Of a DNA stretch of 11,845 nucleotides, positions 6,362-11,845 are shown in pieces; position 1 is the stretch's first letter; the number at the start of each line of letters is the position of its first letter. The position numbers and the translations under genes were made by a program. The notes below the pieces were generated by a model. That model was given only the letters and a program-made list of their open reading frames with translations. It had not been told where the DNA came from and ran no database searches. The stretch comes from an uncultured Campylobacter sp. (lineage in GTDB: Bacteria > Campylobacterota > Campylobacteria > Campylobacterales > Campylobacteraceae). The DNA lies in NCBI GenBank assembly GCA_937896205.1, contig CALBNA010000154.1, positions 1 to 11,845 of the forward strand, read 5' to 3'.

Positions 6362-7650
6362 TCATTCTCCCATTCAAATTCATTATTTTCTTCTTGCGGC
6401 GTTTGCTCCGCGACGTTAAAGATTTCCCCGACGGCTCTTAGCTGCGCTTCGCTTCCGGCAGCGCCCGCGAGGTTTTTTAAATTTATCGTCGGCGCGTGCA
6501 AAAACGCCCTAAAAACCTGATGTATGAGGCGATACGCCTCCTCCTTGTCGCTATGTTTTAGATAGCCCTTTTTTAGGGCTTTTGCTAGCTCTCTCTCGGC
6601 GCACTCTTTGGCCTGTTCTCTGATGCCTTTTATTAGCGGCGTGACGGCTAGCTCGCGCAGCATTTGGAAAAACGCCGCCGTATTTCGCCCGACGATGCCG
6701 TATGCGATCTGAGCTTGCTCTTCGCGCAGGGCTAGGTTTTTATTTACGATCTCTTGCAAGTCGTCCACGGCGTAAATTTTGATATTTTCGCTCTGCGTGA
6801 TCGCGATATCGCGCGGTACGGCTATATCAAAAAAGTAACGCTTAAACTCCTTAGACTCGACCATCGCGTCGATCAAAACCGGATGCGGCGCGGCGGTCGC
6901 GGAAAATATTATTTGATATTTATTTATGTACTGCGCTACGTTTGAAAGCGAGTCGTATTCGTTATTGTCCCCCAGCGTCAGAGCTAAATTTTTAGCGCGC
7001 TCTTTGTTTCGGCTGACGATTATCGTTCGCGCGCCGCTTGCAATTAGGTGCTTTGCGGCTAGCTCCGCCATCTCTCCCGCACCCACGATCACGGCGACCA
7101 TGCCGTTTAATGTGCCAAAAATCTCCTTTGCCTTAGCCACCGCGACGCTTGAGACCGAGATCGGATTTTTGGAGATTTCGGTTTTGTTTCGTACCTCTGC
7201 CGCGCACTTAAAGGCAAACTCCATCGCTCTACCTAGCTTTGCGCCGCATTTACCGTTAGTGCGGGCAAATTTATACGCTTCTTTTAGCTGCCCCGCTATC
7301 TGCGTTTCGCCTATAACAAGGCTATCTAGCGAGCTAGCTACGGCAAAGAGATGATGCACGGCGCCGTTATCCTCGTAGATGTCGGCTCTGCTTTGTAGCT
7401 CCTCAAAAGGGATGCCGCAGATGAGCGACATGCAGGCGATGATGTGCTTGCTAGCGCCTTCGACTGTCTTTACGCTAGCGATGATCTCGACGCGGTTGCA
7501 GGTGCTTAGTACCATGCACTCGTTGATGTTTTGGCTGGAGCTAATGAGGCGTAAAATTTCGTTTTTGCGCTCGATGTTAGAAAAAGAGAGCTTTTCGCGC
7601 ACGGAGATATCGGTGTTTTTGTGCGTAAAGCTCACGCTTGCGTAATGCAT
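6358..7650 (-). CDS. hemA: Glutamyl-tRNA reductase
   Basis: HemA reduces Glu-tRNA(Glu) to glutamate-1-semialdehyde with NADPH, the first committed step of the C5 route to 5-aminolevulinate. The 430-residue protein shows all three domains. The catalytic domain has LSTCNRVEI (48–56) with nucleophile Cys51, and [20 protein letters not shown] (99–118), including the conserved His near 99/100. The NADPH-binding domain has [14 protein letters not shown] (189–202). The C-terminal dimerisation helix lies around 310–410. Its ATG shares one base with the upstream polyprenyl synthase stop (TAATG), and its own stop overlaps proS. HemA normally sets haem flux; no leader control is visible because the gene lies inside an operon. 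Confidence 0.97.
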   Translation of the reverse strand: MHYASVSFTHKNTDISVREKLSFSNIERKNEILRLISSSQNINECMVLSTCNRVEIIASVKTVEGASKHIIACMSLICGIPFEELQSRADIYEDNGAVHHLFAVASSLDSLVIGETQIAGQLKEAYKFARTNGKCGAKLGRAMEFAFKCAAEVRNKTEISKNPISVSSVAVAKAKEIFGTLNGMVAVIVGAGEMAELAAKHLIASGARTIIVSRNKERAKNLALTLGDNNEYDSLSNVAQYINKYQIIFSATAAPHPVLIDAMVESKEFKRYFFDIAVPRDIAITQSENIKIYAVDDLQEIVNKNLALREEQAQIAYGIVGRNTAAFFQMLRELAVTPLIKGIREQAKECAERELAKALKKGYLKHSDKEEAYRLIHQVFRAFLHAPTINLKNLAGAAGSEAQLRAVGEIFNVAEQTPQEENNEFEWENE

Positions 7651-8543
7651 TAAAATTCCCTATCTATCATTGATTTTACGATACTTTCTAGGCCGTCTAT
7701 GTTAAATTTCTCTACCGATTTTATCGCCTGCTCGCCTAAATTTTTTGCCGCTTCTATGCTTTTTTTTATCGCGCCCGTTTCGTTCATCTTTGCCCTCACC
7801 CAGCCTCGCTCGGCCTCGCTCAGATCTTTTTTAAACAAGCTTTTTAGCTTCTCTTTGTCCGCTTCGTTTAAGCTTTCGTAAAGATAAATGTAAGGCAGCG
7901 TCGTTTTACCCTCTTTAAAGTCGCTAAAATTGGGCTTTCCAAGCGTTGCGGCATCTTGCGTGACGTCTAGGATGTCGTCGATTATCTGAAATGCTAGGCC
8001 TAAATTTTTGCCGTAAATTTTAAAATTACGCGGCTCAAGTCCTGCCAGCACCGCTCCGACCGCAGCCGTAGCCTCGATCAAAACGGCAGTTTTGTAGTAG
8101 ATCATCGTTTCGTATGTAGACTTATCGTCGTTAAATTTAGCCGAGAGATCCACGTCCATCATCTCACCCACGCTTAGTTTGCTAACCGCGCCCGATATCT
8201 CGCCTGCGATCTCGTGCGGGAATTTCGACAGCTCATAAAAGCCCTTCGAATAGAGGATATCGCCTAGCATAACGGCGTTTTTGGTGCCGAAGCTCGCATT
8301 TATACTAGGGCTTCCGCGCCTCGTGTCCGCATCATCTATCACGTCGTCGTGAAGCAGGCTAGCTAGATGAATAAGCTCTATAATCGCGCAAATTTTTAAA
8401 CTCTGCTCGCTTTCTCCCGCTATTTTTAAAAGCAGCTTAGAGCGCAGCTTTTTGCCCGAATTTATCCGCGCAAACATCGCATTTGCAGGTTCATAGCCAA
8501 GCTCCGCGATAAAATTTTTCATTATCAGATCGATTTTTTCCAT
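7650..8543 (-). CDS. ispB: Long-chain polyprenyl diphosphate synthase (trans), menaquinone side chain
   Basis: A 297-residue trans-prenyltransferase that elongates farnesyl or geranyl diphosphate with IPP. Both Mg-binding aspartate motifs are intact: LLHDDVIDDADTRRG (63–77) and FQIIDDILDVTQD (185–197). KLRSK (32–36) and KT (151–152) bind diphosphate. Ala61 and Ser62 at positions −5 and −4 from the first aspartate are small, which normally allows long products. I infer a long chain for the menaquinone tail, likely about six units as in Campylobacter MK-6; chain length cannot be proven from sequence. The ATG at 8543 is 23 bases past the upstream gene, with a modest AGTGAG. The gene sits upstream of hemA, as in C. 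jejuni and H. pylori. The symbol ispB is by function, not proven orthology. Confidence 0.9.
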   Translation of the reverse strand: MEKIDLIMKNFIAELGYEPANAMFARINSGKKLRSKLLLKIAGESEQSLKICAIIELIHLASLLHDDVIDDADTRRGSPSINASFGTKNAVMLGDILYSKGFYELSKFPHEIAGEISGAVSKLSVGEMMDVDLSAKFNDDKSTYETMIYYKTAVLIEATAAVGAVLAGLEPRNFKIYGKNLGLAFQIIDDILDVTQDAATLGKPNFSDFKEGKTTLPYIYLYESLNEADKEKLKSLFKKDLSEAERGWVRAKMNETGAIKKSIEAAKNLGEQAIKSVEKFNIDGLESIVKSMIDREF

Positions 8544-8566
8544 TTATGCTCACTTAAATTTTGCTT

Positions 8567-9022
8567 TTATCTCGCGTTTTGCGCGCTATTTTGAGCGCCG
8601 CTCTGCTTTTTTGGCGGGTCCAAAAACTCAACATCTACGCGCTGTTCGTCGTCATTTATCAGCACGCGAAATTTCGCTACGCCTTGCTTAAAATCCTCAA
8701 AAACGAGATAAAGCGCGACGCGGTCGCTAGGCGGAAACTTAAGACCAGGTATCAAAGTCTGCTTATAGGTCTCAAGGCCGCGCCTTAGCGACATAACAAG
8801 CTGGCGAGGATAGTTTCGGTAGCGCGAATGCACGATGATGTTCGTGTTATCAAAAAGCGTCCAACGAAAATCAAAGCTCTCTCGCTCGTCCGTGCCTTTT
8901 TTGGTCACGAAAACCCGCGCCCACTCGTCTTTTTTGAGCTCAAAAAGGTGCTCTTCCTCGAAATTTACCGCGCCGAAAGCCAACGATAAAAACAACGAAA
9001 ATATAACGGCTATTTTACTCAT
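8567..9022 (-). CDS. Conserved secreted/periplasmic protein (Cj0540-like), function unknown
   Basis: A 151-residue protein with an N-terminal signal peptide: Lys3, then a hydrophobic core at residues 4–16. The likely cleavage is after AFG (Gly17) or one residue later; there is no lipobox cysteine. The mature part looks beta-rich and mixed-charge, with aromatic-rich strands such as FDFRWTLFD (50–58) and a low-complexity Gln/Asn/Ala tail (140–150). I recognise no catalytic motif and no domain. By position it corresponds to C. jejuni Cj0540 ('putative exporting protein') and H. pylori HP0241. Its ATG overlaps the end of the DUF2018 gene by 8 bp, so the two are translated together. Function is not assigned. 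Confidence 0.78.
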   Translation of the reverse strand: MSKIAVIFSLFLSLAFGAVNFEEEHLFELKKDEWARVFVTKKGTDERESFDFRWTLFDNTNIIVHSRYRNYPRQLVMSLRRGLETYKQTLIPGLKFPPSDRVALYLVFEDFKQGVAKFRVLINDDEQRVDVEFLDPPKKQSGAQNSAQNAR

Positions 9023-9272
9023 TTTGACTTAAAATATCCCCACTAAGCCCGATATAAATGTCGTTTAGACGCTCATTTATCAGGGTTTGATTTTGAGAGA
9101 TGAACGAATTTTGCGCCGTTTCGTCAAAGCCGTTTTTTTCGCAAAATTCACTCATCGCGATAAATTTTTCAAAGGTTTTTTCAAGCTCGTTTTCGACTAA
9201 GTTTTTGTTCGCGTTAAATAAAATTTCAAAGAATTTTTCTCTCGGACTTTGAGAAAATATATCATAATCCAT
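9015..9272 (-). CDS. DUF2018-family small helical protein (HP0242/Cj0539-like)
   Basis: An 85-residue acidic, apparently all-helical protein: helices around SPREKFFEILFNANKNL, ENELEKTFEKFIAMSEFCEK and AQNSFISQNQTLINERLNDIYIG. From memory it matches DUF2018, whose H. pylori member HP0242 has a solved structure, a homodimer noted for a knotted chain topology. It heads the operon that reaches hemC, in the same position as HP0242 and Cj0539. I chose the ATG at 9272, with AAAGG 11 bases upstream. A TTG three codons earlier (9281) leaves only two bases from that AAAGG and is unlikely. Cellular function is unknown. Confidence 0.8.
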   Translation of the reverse strand: MDYDIFSQSPREKFFEILFNANKNLVENELEKTFEKFIAMSEFCEKNGFDETAQNSFISQNQTLINERLNDIYIGLSGDILSQNE

Positions 9273-9283
9273 AAATTTCAAAA

Positions 9284-9288
9284 CCTTT
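9284..9288 (-). promoter_or_regulatory. Ribosome binding site deciding the DUF2018 start
   Basis: The minus strand reads AAAGG here. It lies 11 bases before the ATG at 9272 but only 2 before the in-frame TTG at 9281, favouring the ATG. Confidence 0.6.
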
Positions 9289-9293
9289 CGTAA

Positions 9294-9322
9294 ATCTTAA
9301 AATACATATTATTTTTTGTAAA
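9294..9322 (-). promoter_or_regulatory. Candidate sigma-70 promoter for the DUF2018–hemA–proS–hemC operon
   Basis: On the minus strand TTTACA (9317–9322) and TAAGAT (9294–9299) are 17 bases apart in a very AT-rich 90-bp gap after the HAD gene. This is the only sizeable gap upstream of the long operon. The predicted start would fall almost on the AAAGG, giving a very short leader. An alternative -10 (TATTAT or TATAGT, within 9345–9353) lies further upstream. The gap surely holds regulatory sequence, but the exact box is tentative. Confidence 0.35.
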
Positions 9323-9362
9323 ATCTTACCTAAAATCATACGTACTATAATACGCTAAATTT

Positions 9363-9986
9363 TTATAACTTCTCGATATATAGGGCTGCTTCAGCCACTG
9401 TAAAGACATTGTCGCAGCTTGGACTTTGGCTACCAAATCCCCAACAAACGTTTAGATATCTCATGCCTGCATTGCGCGCGGCAAGCTCATCTTTTTTACT
9501 ATCTCCGACAAATATCGCTTTATCAAATTCGCCTGACTTTAATATCAAATTTAGCATCGCAGGATCTGGTTTTTGAGGCACGTTTTCATCCGCTCCTACG
9601 ATGAGATCAAAAAATTTAAATATCCCGCTTCTTTGTAAAATTTCATCCAATGTATACCTTGGCGCATTGCTAGCTAGAGCGACGAAATGTCCCGCCCCTT
9701 TTAGCCCTGCTAGCAGTCCATCTACGCCATCGTATGCCGCGGCGTATTCGCGGTAATTTTTCTTAAATTTAGCCTCAAAATTATCCCGCAGCTTCATATC
9801 AGGCTTATCGATACCGTAAAAGTCAAGCCCCAAATTTCGCCCAGGCTCGTTTATGGCCTTTACGATAAACTCCGCCGCCAAATCGCCCTCAAGACCAAGC
9901 TCCCTCCGCACCTCGTTTACCGTCTCGCAGATCGCTTTTGCGCTATCTATGAGCGTGCCGTCCATATCAAATATCACGCATTTCAC
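9363..9986 (-). CDS. HAD-superfamily phosphatase, phosphoglycolate phosphatase-like
   Basis: A 207-residue cytosolic hydrolase with all four HAD motifs: I, FDMDGTLID (6–14, nucleophile Asp7 and acid/base Asp9); II, LASN (104–107, Ser106); III, Lys139 in QKPDP (138–142); IV, VGDSKKDELAA (160–170, Asp162 and Asp166). Residues ~15–85 form the helical C1 cap. This fits Gph/PgmB-like phosphatases acting on small phosphorylated metabolites; the substrate cannot be read from sequence. The start is GTG at 9986, overlapping the stop of the preceding small gene in GTGA, so translation is coupled. A second GTG three codons on is possible but less well placed. Confidence 0.88.
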   Translation of the reverse strand: MKCVIFDMDGTLIDSAKAICETVNEVRRELGLEGDLAAEFIVKAINEPGRNLGLDFYGIDKPDMKLRDNFEAKFKKNYREYAAAYDGVDGLLAGLKGAGHFVALASNAPRYTLDEILQRSGIFKFFDLIVGADENVPQKPDPAMLNLILKSGEFDKAIFVGDSKKDELAARNAGMRYLNVCWGFGSQSPSCDNVFTVAEAALYIEKL

Positions 9987-10315
9987 TCTTCGTCCTTATA
10001 TTTTTTTCTATGTTTTTCTTTTTTATACGTTTTTTGATTTTTTAGCTTTTCTAGCGCGTTGGCGCAGGCTACCAGCTCGCCTCTCTCGCCGCCTTTTACG
10101 ACTAAATTTACGAAATTTTCAAGAGATTTCGAGTAGGCGTTATCTAAAAAAACCGGCTCGATCTTGCGTAAAATTTTGGCGTTTTTGCCCACCCTAGCGC
10201 GAAATTCGTCCTCGTTAAAATCCTCTCTTTTTAGCGCGCTAATCGCCGCTTTTGCGAATTTTTCCAGGCCGCGCAGGTATTTTACGCGCTTAAATTTGTC
10301 GTTTTGTTCAGCCAT
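9983..10315 (-). CDS. Small highly charged helical protein, function unknown
   Basis: A 110-residue protein rich in Lys, Arg and Glu, with no signal peptide, membrane segment or cysteine pair. It is probably helical throughout: KFKRVKYLRGLEKFAKAAIS (7–26), a middle helix containing ARVGKNAKILRKI (40–52), and a strongly basic tail rich in KKEKHRKKYK (97–106). Such a tail suits nucleic-acid or ribosome contact, but I recognise no family and assign no function. The ATG at 10315 has AAAGGGA just upstream and a perfect TATAAT further up, so this is a well-supported gene. Its stop overlaps the HAD phosphatase start (GTGA); the two form a small operon divergent from metY. Confidence 0.75.
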   Translation of the reverse strand: MAEQNDKFKRVKYLRGLEKFAKAAISALKREDFNEDEFRARVGKNAKILRKIEPVFLDNAYSKSLENFVNLVVKGGERGELVACANALEKLKNQKTYKKEKHRKKYKDEE

Positions 10316-10335
10316 TTTTCCCTTTCAAAAGCCCA

Positions 10336-10341
10336 ATTATA
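10336..10341 (-). promoter_or_regulatory. -10 box for the small-protein/HAD operon
   Basis: Perfect TATAAT on the minus strand, 20 bases before the ATG at 10315. It gives a start near 10329 and a leader of about 14 bases that includes the AAAGGGA ribosome site. No consensus -35 is seen; the corresponding region holds the opposite promoter. Confidence 0.6.
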
Positions 10342-10362
10342 CCAATTTAAACTTTTAGCGGT

Positions 10363-10368
10363 TATAAT
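10363..10368 (+). promoter_or_regulatory. -10 box for metY
   Basis: Perfect TATAAT on the plus strand, 26 bases before the metY ATG. It is preceded by a T-rich stretch (AATTTAAACTTTTAG) typical of Campylobacter promoters without a -35. The leader would be about 20 bases, leaving no room for a methionine riboswitch; any control would be by a DNA-binding regulator. Confidence 0.62.
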
Positions 10369-10383
10369 GCGCGCAAATTTTAC

Positions 10384-10389
10384 AAGGAG
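10384..10389 (+). promoter_or_regulatory. Strong ribosome binding site of metY
   Basis: AAGGAG five bases before the ATG at 10395. It is the best Shine-Dalgarno in the window and fixes the metY start. Confidence 0.8.
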
Positions 10390-10394
10390 AAAAG

Positions 10395-11666
10395 ATGCAA
10401 AAAGAGACGATCGCCACGCACTACGGCTACGACACCAAGGCAGGCCCAGGCGCCATGGCGGTGCCGATTTACCAGACTACGGCTTATGATTTCGGCAGCG
10501 CCGAGTCGGCCGCGGCGAGATTTCAGCTAGAAGCCCCTGGTCACATATACACGAGGCTGGGTAACCCGACGACGGACGTTCTAGAGAGCCGTATAGCCGC
10601 GCTCGAGGAGGGCTCGGCCTCTATCGTGACGGCTAGCGGTCAGTCGGCGATTTTTTACTCGATCGCAAATTTAGCCGCAGTCGGCGACAACATCGTCGTG
10701 GCAAAGAAAATTTACGGCGGCACGATGGTTCTTTTTATACATACGCTTAAGCGTTTTGGTATCGAGGCGCGGGTGTTTGACAGCGACAGCGCGGACGATC
10801 TTGAAAATTTGATAGACGACAAAACGCGCGCGATATTTTTCGAGACGCTATCAAATCCGCAAATCGCAATCCCGAATTTTAAAAAGATAGTAGAGATCGC
10901 GGATAAGCACGGCGTCGTAACGATCGCAGATAACACCGTACCTACGCCGATCATTTTCCAGCCGCTAAATCACGGCGTAGACGTCGTCGTGCATAGCGCT
11001 AGCAAATACATCTGCGGCCAAGGCCTAAGCCTAGCGGGCGCAGTCGTAGCTAGCAAAAATTTAAACGCCAAGCTAGTCGGCAACGCCAGATACGCGCACT
11101 TTAACGAGCCTGACGAGAGCTATCACGGGCTAGTTTATGCGCAGATGGCGGATAAATTTGACATCTATACGCTTCGCATGAGAGTGGCTTTGGTACGCGA
11201 TATAGGCGCTACGATCTCGCCTTTTAACTCTTGGCAGCTCATCCAGGGGCTTGAGACGTTAAGCGTTCGTATCGAGAGGCACTCGCAAAATGCGCGAAAA
11301 ATAGCAGAGTTTTTAAACTCGCATAAACACGTAAAACGCGTAACCTACCCTGCGCTAAAAAGCGATCCCGAGCACGAAAAAGCGCAAAGATATTTCAAAG
11401 ACGGCATGGCTAGCGGGCTAATGTGCTTTGAAACCGATAGCTATGAGCGCGCCGTAAAGATGCTCGGCAAGGTAAAGCTCTTTAAAATCGTCGTAAATAT
11501 CGGCGACTCAAAGTCGCTCATCACGCACCCGGCCTCCACTACGCATCAGCAGCTCTCAAGCGAGGAGCTAATAAAGGCAGGCATAACAAAGGAGCTAATC
11601 AGAATCAGCGTCGGCCTAGAGAACGCAGACGACCTCATCGCCGATCTCGCGCAGGCTTTGGAGTAG
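10395..11666 (+). CDS. metY: O-acetylhomoserine sulfhydrylase (aminocarboxypropyltransferase), PLP enzyme
   Basis: A 423-residue Cys/Met-metabolism PLP enzyme. MetY makes homocysteine from O-acetylhomoserine and sulfide, the direct-sulfhydrylation route to methionine, in the cytoplasm. Signatures: IYTRLGNPTTDVLE (51–64, with Tyr52/Arg54 that bind PLP phosphate of the partner subunit); SGQSAI (81–86); DN at 179–180 in TIADNTVPTP; the PLP-lysine motif HSASKYICGQG (200–210, Lys204); and SLITHPASTTHQQLS (374–388) for substrate carboxylate. The gap between conserved segments (~228–270) and the 423-residue length favour MetY over MetB/MetC (about 380–395). A strong AAGGAG and a TATAAT precede it. 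It is divergent from the small-protein/HAD operon and is the last complete gene before the contig end. Confidence 0.94.
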   Translation: MQKETIATHYGYDTKAGPGAMAVPIYQTTAYDFGSAESAAARFQLEAPGHIYTRLGNPTTDVLESRIAALEEGSASIVTASGQSAIFYSIANLAAVGDNIVVAKKIYGGTMVLFIHTLKRFGIEARVFDSDSADDLENLIDDKTRAIFFETLSNPQIAIPNFKKIVEIADKHGVVTIADNTVPTPIIFQPLNHGVDVVVHSASKYICGQGLSLAGAVVASKNLNAKLVGNARYAHFNEPDESYHGLVYAQMADKFDIYTLRMRVALVRDIGATISPFNSWQLIQGLETLSVRIERHSQNARKIAEFLNSHKHVKRVTYPALKSDPEHEKAQRYFKDGMASGLMCFETDSYERAVKMLGKVKLFKIVVNIGDSKSLITHPASTTHQQLSSEELIKAGITKELIRISVGLENADDLIADLAQALE

Positions 11667-11722
11667 AATAATGCTAAATTTGAAAGATAAATTCGGCTAA
11701 ATTTAAGCTAAATTCAAATATA

Positions 11723-11750
11723 CCCCTTTGGCGGTTTCACCGCCTTGGGG
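11723..11750. terminator. GC-rich hairpin downstream of metY
   Basis: CCCC–TTT–GGCGG, a TTTCA loop, then CCGCC–TT–GGGG forms a two-part stem (5 bp and 4 bp, split by a small pyrimidine internal loop) 57 bases after the metY stop. It has no U-tract (TTAAGCG follows), so it is not a textbook intrinsic terminator. It may be a transcript-end stem or part of a repeated element together with the next hairpin. Confidence 0.5.
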
Positions 11751-11776
11751 TTAAGCGCCAGATTGTTAAATTTGAT

Positions 11777-11795
11777 CAAGAGGGCTTCCCTCTTG
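11777..11795. repeat. Perfect 8-bp hairpin abutting the adapter
   Basis: CAAGAGGG, loop CTT, then CCCTCTTG: a perfect inverted repeat whose last base is the last base before the adapter. It may be a genuine terminator or repeat stem, or a fold-back artefact of library construction, since the symmetry stops exactly at the junction. Confidence 0.55.
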
Positions 11796-11845
11796 CTGTC
11801 TCTTATACACATCTCCGAGCCCACGAGACCGTACTAGATCTCGTA
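11796..11845. other. Nextera adapter with index sequence (not genomic)
   Basis: Three parts read in order. The 19-bp mosaic end CTGTCTCTTATACACATCT occupies 11796–11814, the Nextera read-2 tail CCGAGCCCACGAGAC occupies 11815–11829, and an 8-base index CGTACTAG occupies 11830–11837. After these comes ATCTCGTA (11838–11845), the start of the P7 flow-cell sequence. This is untrimmed library adapter. No biological feature should be called here. Confidence 0.98.

Noticed and set aside
6926..7354. A 142-codon plus-strand open frame opposite hemA
   Set aside because: It lies wholly inside hemA, has no plausible ribosome site and is of shadow composition.
9273..9281. TTG start for the DUF2018 protein three codons upstream
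   Set aside because: The AAAGG would be only two bases from the TTG; the downstream ATG has a workable 11-base spacing.
10371..10394. A methionine or SAM riboswitch before metY
   Set aside because: The leader from the TATAAT to the ATG is only about 20 bases, too short for any known aptamer.
12..11795. tRNA, rRNA, CRISPR array or insertion sequence
   Set aside because: No cloverleaf, rRNA-like block, spaced direct repeats or transposase motif was seen; genes fill nearly all the space.
11796..11814. A Tn5-type transposon end in the genome
   Set aside because: The sequence continues into the synthetic Nextera tail and index, so it is library adapter, not a natural transposon.

Overview
The window looks like one complete assembly contig from a Campylobacter of higher GC than C. 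jejuni, perhaps near the C. showae/C. rectus group. The genus call rests on gene order. From memory, DUF2018 – secreted protein – polyprenyl synthase – hemA – proS – fxsA – hemC, with ubiD beside it, matches C. jejuni Cj0539–Cj0546 closely, and H. pylori HP0242–HP0237 in part. The species is inferred. Both ends carry Nextera library adapter (1–11 and 11796–11845), so only about 12–11795 is genomic.

Left part: the first 31 codons of a thiL-like gene (minus strand, cut by the adapter), a perfect 12-bp stem-loop, then ubiD (minus). An AT-rich divergent intergenic region follows. Next are two accessory-looking genes that meet tail to tail. One is a plus-strand LRAT-domain protein with an intact His/His/Cys triad. 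The other is a small, lower-GC minus-strand protein resembling Imm10-type immunity proteins. As I recall the C. jejuni order, these two are extra at the hemC–ubiD junction.

Centre: a tightly packed minus-strand operon read from about 9.27 kb down to 3.3 kb. It encodes a DUF2018 protein, a secreted protein, a long-chain polyprenyl diphosphate synthase, glutamyl-tRNA reductase (HemA), prolyl-tRNA synthetase (ProS), an FxsA-like membrane protein and porphobilinogen deaminase (HemC), possibly followed by the Imm10-like gene. Most junctions overlap (8 bp, 1 bp, ATGA, ATGA, 13 bp), implying coupled translation. The operon supplies two steps of tetrapyrrole synthesis (C5 pathway) and the isoprenoid tail for menaquinone. 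The separate ubiD probably acts in menaquinone ring decarboxylation, so the neighbourhood leans toward building the respiratory chain (haem and quinone).

Right part: a two-gene minus-strand operon (small charged protein, then a HAD phosphatase with a GTG start in a GTGA overlap). It is divergent from metY (O-acetylhomoserine sulfhydrylase). Perfect TATAAT boxes face each way in a compact shared promoter. After metY come two consecutive hairpins, then adapter.

No RNA gene, CRISPR array or insertion sequence was found, and no gene-free stretch exceeds 300 bases. The best candidate for unusual biology is the LRAT-domain/Imm10-like pair at 2130–3293. The most important practical observation is the adapter at both ends.
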